Below, piece after piece: positions 7,707 to 12,332 of a DNA stretch of 12,332 nucleotides (positions within the stretch are counted from its first letter, which is position 1; each line of letters begins with the position of its first letter). The stretch comes from Planctomycetota bacterium (GTDB lineage: Bacteria > Planctomycetota > Brocadiia > JAJRTI01), in contig JAJRTI010000106.1 of the NCBI GenBank assembly GCA_024278415.1, forward strand, positions 1 to 12,332. The letters are read 5' to 3'. The position numbers and the translations under genes were made by a program. The notes below the pieces were generated by a model. That model worked only from the letters and a program-made list of their open reading frames with translations, was not told the origin of the DNA and searched no databases.

Positions 7707-7735
7707 GCCCGACGAGTTCGCTCGTCGGGCTTTTT
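7707..7735 (+). terminator. Rho-independent terminator of the exporter operon
   Basis: A perfect 10-bp stem (7707-7716 with 7721-7730) closed by a TTCG tetraloop and followed at once by TTTTT (7731-7735). It lies 194 nt after the HlyD stop codon, leaving an unusually long 3' untranslated stretch of about 190 nt that contains no supported gene. Confidence 0.92.
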
Positions 7736-7892
7736 CTTGTTCTTGTGAGACCTCCCCCGTGTGCAGCATGTCGAGCATATGAGCGCACACGAAAGCATAT
7801 CATTCTGAGCCCTCCCTTTTCGCACCCACTCGCCACGAGCAATGGGGCGCAGTGATACATGACCCATGGTGGATAGTCCGGCGGCAGACTGG

Positions 7893-7925
7893 TGTCATTG
7901 TGACATGCCATGTTGGCACCTGCCA
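7893..7925. promoter_or_regulatory. Cluster of inverted repeats, candidate activator site for the Hsp20 operon
   Basis: Three linked repeats: TGTCA-TTG-TGACA (7893-7905), TGCCA-TGT-TGGCA (7906-7918) and TGGCA-CC-TGCCA (7914-7925). They lie about 95-125 bp upstream of the predicted sigma54 start site, where enhancer-binding activators usually bind. The rest of 7736-7992 shows no gene and otherwise looks non-coding. Confidence 0.45.
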
Positions 7926-7992
7926 TGATCGATACAGACTTCTACAATCATGTAAATTGCTGAAAACACACGACTTGATGCCAAGTGCTTGA

Positions 7993-8009
7993 TTGGCACA
8001 CACGTTGCT
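7993..8009 (+). promoter_or_regulatory. Sigma54 (-24/-12) promoter of the Hsp20 operon
   Basis: TTGGCACACACGTTGCT matches YTGGCAC-N5-TTGCW at every defined position, with GG (7995-7996) and GC (8007-8008) spaced by 10 bases. Initiation is expected near 8020, giving an 80-nt leader to ATG 8101. The -24 element is also the right arm of TGCCAA-N8-TTGGCA (7979-7998), so a protein binding that repeat would compete with polymerase. No CIRCE repeat is seen. Confidence 0.68.
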
Positions 8010-8044
8010 TTTGCCGTCTCGGCGACAGTCGCTACTTCGTTGTG

Positions 8045-8093
8045 CTCTGGCAGTGTGGCCAGAGTCAAATCGCTCATCCAAGAGAGGAGGTGA
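8045..8093 (+). promoter_or_regulatory. Structured 5' leader of the first Hsp20 gene
   Basis: A 7-bp hairpin CTCTGGC/GCCAGAG (8045-8051 with 8058-8064, loop of 6) precedes the RBS. TCATCC (8074-8079) can then pair with the RBS segment GGAGGTGA (8086-8093), leaving two bulged G residues and a 6-nt loop. A weak, bulged stem over the RBS is the general design of ROSE-type RNA thermometers, but this is only a structural suggestion. Confidence 0.35.
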
Positions 8094-8100
8094 ACGAATC

Positions 8101-8547
8101 ATGCTATGGTCTACCCCGAGACTCAGTATGTGGAACTGGAACCCGTGGCGTGAGATGCGCCGCCTTCAGGACGAGATGAACCGGCTCTTCGAAGGCTACG
8201 CACCCCGCGCGCGGCGGGTCGAGTTCCCCCCTCTGAACATGCGAGCCAACCAGGAAACCATCCTGGTGACTTGTGAACTCCCTGGCGTCGAAGCCGAGAA
8301 CATCAACGTGTCTGTGCAAGACGACATGCTCACGCTCAGTTGCGAGCGGCCGCGCGAGGAGCTGGCGGAAGGCGAACGCCTGCATCGCGAGGAGCGCCCT
8401 CACGGCCAGTTCACCCGCTCGATCTCCCTGCCGTACCGCGTGAGCGGCGACGACGTGGACGCGAGCTACCACAACGGTGTGCTGTGCGTCCGACTGAGCC
8501 GTGTGGCGGAAGACAAGCCGAAACAGATCGAAGTCAAGACGGCCTAA
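8101..8547 (+). CDS. Hsp20 / alpha-crystallin small heat-shock protein (first of three)
   Basis: A 148-residue ATP-independent holdase that binds unfolding proteins in large oligomers. The start at ATG 8101 is set by AGGAGG at 8085-8090 (10-nt gap); the frame is open further upstream, but that extension overlaps the promoter and leader and is not conserved-looking. The N-terminal helix WNPWREMRRLQDEMNRLF (13-30) is typical. The alpha-crystallin domain spans about 44-136 (CELPGVEAENINV at 58-70, YHNGVLCVRL at 123-132). The C-terminal I-x-V anchor is IEV (143-145). It begins an operon of three non-identical sHSP genes, 36 bp ahead of the second, read from a sigma54-type promoter. Paralogues in one operon often co-assemble. 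Confidence 0.95.
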   Translation: MLWSTPRLSMWNWNPWREMRRLQDEMNRLFEGYAPRARRVEFPPLNMRANQETILVTCELPGVEAENINVSVQDDMLTLSCERPREELAEGERLHREERPHGQFTRSISLPYRVSGDDVDASYHNGVLCVRLSRVAEDKPKQIEVKTA

Positions 8548-8552
8548 ACGGC

Positions 8553-8583
8553 CACCTCATGACAGAGAGGAGGTGAATGACCC
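8553..8583 (+). promoter_or_regulatory. RBS-masking hairpin before the second Hsp20 gene
   Basis: CACCTC (8553-8558), just after the first gene's stop, is perfectly complementary to GAGGTG (8570-8575) in the RBS of the next gene, with an 11-nt loop. The RBS AGGAGG (8568-8573) would thus be largely paired until opened by heat or by ribosomes. The site also holds a mini-frame, ATG at 8559 to TGA at 8576, across the RBS. Confidence 0.4.
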
Positions 8584-8994
8584 ATGTCTGAGAATACCCC
8601 CCAAGACACGGCATTGCAGAAACGCGAAGCCGAGGCGCAGGCTGCCGAGCGCACGCACACGCGTCCTACCTATGTCCCCCTCGCAGACATCTGCGAGCGC
8701 GAAGACGCGGTGCTCATCACGCTCGATATGCCTGGCGCGGACGAGAAGACGCTCGACATTCGGTACGAGAACCAGGTGTTGACCATTCGTGCCGAGGCCG
8801 AGAGCCAAGAAGAAAAGGACCTGACGCTGGTCTACTCAGAGTACGGCGTCGGCGACTACGAGCGCGCGTTCACGCTGGCCGACACCATTGACATCGACAA
8901 GGCGGAGGCCGCGTATACCAACGGCGTGCTCAAGCTCACGCTGCCCAAGGCCGAGGGCGCAAAGCCGAAGCGCATCGCGGTCAACGCGGCATAG
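8584..8994 (+). CDS. Hsp20 / alpha-crystallin small heat-shock protein (second of three)
   Basis: A 136-residue sHSP of the shorter type that lacks the EMNRLF-like N-terminal helix of its neighbours; instead it has a charged Ala/Glu/Gln-rich lead (1-28). The alpha-crystallin domain covers about 30-122: LADICEREDAVLITLDMPGA (33-52), YEVGDYERAF-like strand at 84-96 (YSEYGVGDYERAF) and TNGVLKLTLPK (112-122). The C-terminal anchor is IAV (131-133). ATG 8584 follows AGGAGG (8568-8573) by 10 nt. As the shorter N terminus usually drives smaller assemblies, it may act as a capping or modulating partner for the other two; that is inference. Confidence 0.95.
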   Translation: MSENTPQDTALQKREAEAQAAERTHTRPTYVPLADICEREDAVLITLDMPGADEKTLDIRYENQVLTIRAEAESQEEKDLTLVYSEYGVGDYERAFTLADTIDIDKAEAAYTNGVLKLTLPKAEGAKPKRIAVNAA

Positions 8995-9019
8995 GCGCCG
9001 CGACAACGGCGCGTTTGAG

Positions 9020-9058
9020 AAACCTCACGGATTCCATGGAAGGAGGTGAAACCTCATG
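9020..9058 (+). promoter_or_regulatory. RBS flanked by two anti-RBS repeats before the third Hsp20 gene
   Basis: AAACCTCA occurs twice, at 9020-9027 and 9049-9056, on either side of the RBS AGGAGG (9041-9046). The core ACCTC of each copy is complementary to GAGGT (9043-9047). The downstream copy would close a 5-bp stem with a GAA loop ending at the start codon; the upstream copy could pair instead, around the palindrome TTCCATGGAA (9032-9041). Two alternative masking stems are therefore possible. Confidence 0.4.
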
Positions 9059-9553
9059 GCTCTGCGAGATCTGATCCCCTGGCGGAAGTCTGAGATGGCT
9101 CCTGCCAAGCACGAGTACTCGCTTGGCGAACTGCATCGCGAGATGAACCGCCTGTTCGACGAGTTCTTCCGGGCGTCCAGTTTCGAGTGGCCGGCCCTCA
9201 ATGAGTGGCCGGCCGGCGACCTTGCCCCGCGGCTGGACGTGAGCGAAGACGACAAGGCTGTCCGAATCAGCGCCGAGTTGCCAGGCGTGGATGAGAAGGA
9301 CATCCAGATCACGCTCACGGACAAAGCGCTAACGCTGACAGGCGAGAAGAAGGAAGCACACGAGGACAAGGGCAAGCACTTCTACCGCAGCGAACGATCC
9401 TACGGCATGTTCCGCAGGGTCATCCCCCTGCCCGCTGAGGTGGACGAAGAGAAGGTGGAGGCCAAGTTCAAGCACGGTGTGCTCAAGATTACGCTGCCCA
9501 AAGTGGAGGGCGCAGAAGGGCGCCGGAAGCGTATCGAGGTGAAGACAAGCTAA
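9056..9553 (+). CDS. Hsp20 / alpha-crystallin small heat-shock protein (third of three)
   Basis: A 165-residue holdase chaperone, the longest of the three. The N-terminal region (1-55) has LGELHREMNRLFDEFF (23-38) and an aromatic stretch FEWPALNEWPAGD (43-55). The alpha-crystallin domain lies at about 56-150: PRLDVSEDDKAVRISAELPG (58-77), LTLTGEKKEAHEDKG (92-106), RSYGMFRRVIPLP (114-126) and HGVLKITLPK (140-149). The C-terminal anchor is IEV (160-162). AGGAGG at 9041-9046 sits 9 nt before ATG 9056; the gap from the second gene is 61 bp. It most resembles the first gene in its N-terminal helix and is the last gene of the operon, followed 17 bp later by a large terminator. Confidence 0.95.
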   Translation: MALRDLIPWRKSEMAPAKHEYSLGELHREMNRLFDEFFRASSFEWPALNEWPAGDLAPRLDVSEDDKAVRISAELPGVDEKDIQITLTDKALTLTGEKKEAHEDKGKHFYRSERSYGMFRRVIPLPAEVDEEKVEAKFKHGVLKITLPKVEGAEGRRKRIEVKTS

Positions 9554-9570
9554 CGGGCCCACGATCGACC

Positions 9571-9625
9571 CCACGCGGGAAGCTGGCCGCAATCGCGCGG
9601 CCGGGCCTCCCGCGTGGCTCTTTTT
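9571..9625 (+). terminator. Rho-independent terminator of the Hsp20 operon
   Basis: A perfect outer stem CCACGCGGGA (9571-9580) pairs with 9608-9617; an inner stem GGCCGC (9585-9590) pairs with 9597-9602 around AATCGC. CTC and TTTTT (9621-9625) follow. It lies 17 nt past the stop codon of the third Hsp20 gene. Confidence 0.9.
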
Positions 9626-10001
9626 GTGTACCCAGCGCGCCTCGGCCATTCTCCATCAGCCCTGGCCACACCTGTATGCCCCTTCCTAGCCGCGACGACT
9701 TCCGTGAGATCGCTGAACCTGTGAACCGGTTATCGGTCGGGGGGGGGCGGCTTTCGAGTCCCGACGGGGATGGAGCTGCTCGGCCAGCCGACGGACACCG
9801 AGAACACACAACCAAGAACAGACGGGGGCCAGAAAGCGACGCCACGCGCGTACACTTGCAGTGAACCTTCTGAGCCCCGGCAGCGTTTCATCACAAGAGG
9901 GATGCCGTTCCTCTGCCACCAGCGCGCCACACACGCCCGCGGCCGCGGTAGACCGCCAGACGCGTGTTGACATGACCGCAGGAATCGCCGAAACTTGGCC
10001 A
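9626..10001. other. Non-coding stretch, no supported feature
   Basis: About 375 bp without a credible gene. It includes a run of nine G residues (9739-9747) and a GTCGGG/CCCGAC inverted repeat around it. Short frames in it have neither an RBS nor protein-like composition. TTGACA at 9967-9972 has no acceptable -10 partner. Confidence 0.6.
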
Positions 10002-10148
10002 TGGGCTTGCACGCCACCGGGCAGAGCGCGCTCTCACGAGCGCGCTACAAGCGCACGCATTCCGCTCGTAGCACGCACGTCAGTGCGTTCCGCCCTGGGC
10101 CTTGCACGCCACCGGCCAGAGACGCTCTTACGAGCGCGCCACGAACGC
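10002..10148. repeat. Pair of ~53-bp imperfect direct repeats with internal hairpins
   Basis: Copies at about 10002-10054 and 10096-10148 share the exact 15-mer CTTGCACGCCACCGG (10006-10020, 10101-10115) and a similar following hairpin. Copy 1 has a perfect 9-bp stem AGCGCGCTC/GAGCGCGCT with loop TCAC (10025-10046); copy 2 has CGCTC-TTAC-GAGCG (10123-10136). Between them is another stem, ACGCAC-GTCA-GTGCGT (10073-10088). The pattern is like REP/BIME-type intergenic elements, though no family can be named from one window. Confidence 0.7.
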
Positions 10149-10228
10149 GGCGTTTGGATTCGGTTGACACTCACTCACGAAGCCCCCGCCATCTGAAGTC
10201 GTCCCTAACCACAACCATGGAGCATCTC

Positions 10229-12332
10229 ATGCGACGCTACACCATTCTTGCCGCCGCTCTGCTGCTGGCCGCGCCAGCCATTGCCGGAGAGATCGGCTTC
10301 ATCGAAGACTTCGCGCTGGCCACGGACCGCGCGGAAGCGCTCAAGCAGCTTATCCCCGGCACGGAGGATTATTACTACTACCACTGCCTCTACTACCAGC
10401 AGCAGGGAAAAAACGACGAGGTGGACAAGCTACTGAAGCTCTGGATCAAGCGTTACGGACGCACGTCACGCGTGCAGGAGATCGAGAACCGCCGCGCCCT
10501 GTTGCTCTACGAGCGCGACCCGCGCGGCTCGCTCGAGTACATCCGCCGGCAACTCGGCCTCGTGTTCAACCACCGGCGCAAGATCATGGGCGAAAAGCCC
10601 AAGCTGCCCACGCGGCTGGACCCGAAGCTCATCAGCGTGGGCACACTCACCCGCCGCGCGCTGTCCCTGCACCCGCGCACGCTCGACGGGTTCGAGCCGC
10701 GCGCGCTCGATTGGGTCATTGACTTGCGGCTCAGCCCGGACCGGCGCCGGCATCTGCTGCGCCGGCTCACTCGGCCCGACTACGCGAACCTGCCCCAACT
10801 CGTGGTCGCCGATCTGAACGAGCGCGGCAGCCGCGGCTTCGGGTCCATGAACATCCACCGCCTCCTGCTGCGCAGCCAGCTCGACGAATGCGTGCGCCTC
10901 AAGGGCGATCTGCTCAACCAGAGAAACTTCGTCAACATCTACCTCACCAAGCTCTGGCCCAATCCGGACGACGACTGGCGCACCGACGCGGCCGTGCGGG
11001 AGGCGTACCTCAGCCGCCTGTGGGAGTTCGTGTCGCAGCTCCAGCCCGTGCACAACTCGCTCAAGGCGCACGTGCTCTACCACCGGCTCGTGCACGACCG
11101 CAAGAAGGGCATCTACGACAAGAGCCGCTTCATGGCCTACATCAAGCTCCCCCGCAACGTGCGTTATATGAACAGCGACTACATGCGGCGCTACGACGTG
11201 CGGCGCTACCCGGCGAACCTGCGGGCCAACTACCAAGCCCAGACCCTGCTCCCCCGCGTGGGCAACGACGAGCCGCTCGTGCGCAGCTACCTGCTGCATT
11301 ATTTCGAGACCGAAACGAGCTACCGCGCGTACGCGCCCTACATCGACGACACCTACCTGCAGGCGCTGTTCGCAGAAGCCAAGATCGTCAACGGCATCGG
11401 CGACATGGAGCGTTGGTACGCCATGCTGCCTCCAGCCAAATACCAGGCGCTCAAGGAGCGCGTGGACATCGACTTCGCGCCCACGAACAAGACGCTCTTC
11501 GCGGTCGAAGACCCGGTCACGCTCGACGTGTACGTGAAAAACGTCAAAACGCTCATCGTCAAGGTCTTCGAGATCAACACGCTCAACTACTACCGCACCT
11601 CCGGCGAGCCCCTCAACACCGGCATCAACCTCGACGGCCTCGTGGCCAACAAGGAGACGGTTTACACCTATACCGAGCCGCCGCTGCGTCGAGTCAAGCG
11701 CACGTTCCGGTTCCCATCGCTCTCCAAACGCGGCGCGTACATCATCGAGTTCATCGGCTCGGGGCGCAGCAGCCGCGCGCTCATACGCAAGGGCCGGCTC
11801 CAGTTCCTCGAGCGCACCGGCTCCGCGGGCCACGTGTTCACCGTGCTCGACGAGCAGAACCGCAAACTGAAGGACGCCACGCTCTGGCTCTCAGGCCACG
11901 AATACAAGCCGGACGAGGACGGCTACATCACCGTGCCCTTCACGAACAAGCCCGGTCGGCAGCCGATCATCCTCGTGCACCAGGGCTTCGCATCGCTCGA
12001 CTACTTCAACCACCAGGCCGAGCAATATCGCCTCGTGGCCGGCATCCACGTGGACCGCGAGGAGTTGCTCAAGCGCAAGAAGGCTCGCGTGATCGTGCGC
12101 CCGCGGCTGACCGTCAACCGCTCGCCGGTGTCCGTGTCGCTCATCGAAGAACCCACGCTCGTCATCACGTCGGTCGACCGCGAGGGCGTGAGCACCACGA
12201 AGGAAGTGAAGGACTTCAAGCTCTACGAGGACCGTGAGTCCGTGTACGAATTCCAGGTGCCGGAGGGCCTGTCGAGCATCAGCTTCACGCTTAAGGGCAA
12301 GGTGGAAAGCCTGAGCCAGGGCAAGAAGATCG
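10229..12332 (+). CDS. Secreted alpha-2-macroglobulin-like protein (partial, runs off right edge)
   Basis: An open frame of 701 codons with no stop in the window. I chose ATG 10229 because GGAG (10219-10222) stands 6 nt before it; ATG 10217 is in frame four codons earlier without an RBS. MRRYTILAAALLLAAPAIAG is a clean signal peptide (cut after AIA), so the protein is periplasmic or surface-exposed. Residues about 20-400 are helical and Arg/Leu-rich with many Tyr; their fold is not recognised. From about 412 (VDIDFAPTNKTLFAVEDPVT) there are beta-strand macroglobulin-type domains, with LIVKVFEINTLNYYR, GAYIIEFIGSG and SRALIRKGRL typical of the long bacterial A2M-like family. Thioester (CxEQ) and bait regions would lie past the edge, so protease-trapping cannot be judged. 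Likely role: envelope protection or large-protein binding at the surface. Overlapping minus- and plus-strand frames are Arg/Ala or Val/His-rich shadows. Confidence 0.8.
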   Translation, partial: MRRYTILAAALLLAAPAIAGEIGFIEDFALATDRAEALKQLIPGTEDYYYYHCLYYQQQGKNDEVDKLLKLWIKRYGRTSRVQEIENRRALLLYERDPRGSLEYIRRQLGLVFNHRRKIMGEKPKLPTRLDPKLISVGTLTRRALSLHPRTLDGFEPRALDWVIDLRLSPDRRRHLLRRLTRPDYANLPQLVVADLNERGSRGFGSMNIHRLLLRSQLDECVRLKGDLLNQRNFVNIYLTKLWPNPDDDWRTDAAVREAYLSRLWEFVSQLQPVHNSLKAHVLYHRLVHDRKKGIYDKSRFMAYIKLPRNVRYMNSDYMRRYDVRRYPANLRANYQAQTLLPRVGNDEPLVRSYLLHYFETETSYRAYAPYIDDTYLQALFAEAKIVNGIGDMERWYAMLPPAKYQALKERVDIDFAPTNKTLFAVEDPVTLDVYVKNVKTLIVKVFEINTLNYYRTSGEPLNTGINLDGLVANKETVYTYTEPPLRRVKRTFRFPSLSKRGAYIIEFIGSGRSSRALIRKGRLQFLERTGSAGHVFTVLDEQNRKLKDATLWLSGHEYKPDEDGYITVPFTNKPGRQPIILVHQGFASLDYFNHQAEQYRLVAGIHVDREELLKRKKARVIVRPRLTVNRSPVSVSLIEEPTLVITSVDREGVSTTKEVKDFKLYEDRESVYEFQVPEGLSSISFTLKGKVESLSQGKKI

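Noticed and set aside
7960..8100. CIRCE (HrcA) or sigma32 control of the Hsp20 operon
   Set aside because: No TTAGCACTC-N9-GAGTGCTAA repeat and no CTTGAA/CCCCAT pair at correct spacing; the sigma54 element fits better.
9735..9775. tRNA-like T-arm (TTTCGAGTCCCGAC)
   Set aside because: The loop resembles a T-loop, but the flanking 5-nt arms do not pair and no acceptor, D or anticodon arm fits.
10164..10195. TTGACA -35-like box before the macroglobulin gene
   Set aside because: No -10-like sequence at 16-18 bp; the expected position is GC-rich (CGCCAT).
10466..12237. 455- and 449-residue frames over the macroglobulin-like gene
   Set aside because: Composition typical of GC-rich shadows; the frame from 10229 has a signal peptide, RBS and family motifs.

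Overview
The window is GC-rich (roughly two thirds G+C by eye). It carries large secreted or envelope proteins of types common in the Planctomycetota and related PVC or soil and freshwater lineages: a discoidin plus GH123/DUF4091-like protein, a VWA plus glutamine-amidotransferase-fold membrane protein, and a giant alpha-2-macroglobulin-like protein. I therefore favour a planctomycete-like, Gram-negative-type bacterium. This is inference from gene content, with no marker gene in the window. Genes are densely coded but separated by long, structured intergenic regions, two of which are distinctly AT-richer than the genes.

Layout. (1) 1-1520, minus strand: the N-terminal 506 codons of a secreted discoidin/GH123-like protein, cut by the window edge. 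(2) 1521-1696: divergent intergenic region with a sigma70-type promoter placed so that the plus-strand transcript would begin at or next to the GTG start codon of the next gene (apparently leaderless). (3) 1697-4057: membrane-anchored VWA/GATase-like protein. (4) 4058-4438: AT-rich, palindrome-rich region with repeated TGAGAC/GTCTCA half-sites and a candidate sigma54 promoter. (5) 4439-7513: two-gene ABC exporter operon (MsbA-type half transporter plus HlyD-type adaptor). The ATPase has four tandem 11-residue Gly/Pro/Arg units inserted directly before its LSGGQ signature. The operon ends in a hairpin-rich 3' region and a strong intrinsic terminator at 7707-7735. (6) 7736-8100: regulatory region with inverted repeats and a near-consensus sigma54 promoter. 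(7) 8101-9553: operon of three different Hsp20 small heat-shock proteins. Each has an AGGAGGTGA-type ribosome-binding site, and each site has a complementary segment beside it that could mask it. A large intrinsic terminator follows at 9571-9625. (8) 9626-10228: non-coding, with a pair of about 53-bp imperfect direct repeats containing hairpins. (9) 10229-12332: the first 701 codons of a secreted alpha-2-macroglobulin-like protein that leaves the window.

Working together: the exporter operon and the sHSP operon each follow an AT-richer region with a GG-N10-GC (-24/-12) element and upstream palindromes. This suggests both are switched on by sigma54 with enhancer-binding activators, perhaps in an envelope or proteotoxic stress response. 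The sHSP genes may also be controlled at translation by RNA-thermometer-like hairpins. The regulatory links are inferred from sequence only. The most unusual direct observation is the repeat insertion in the ABC ATPase.
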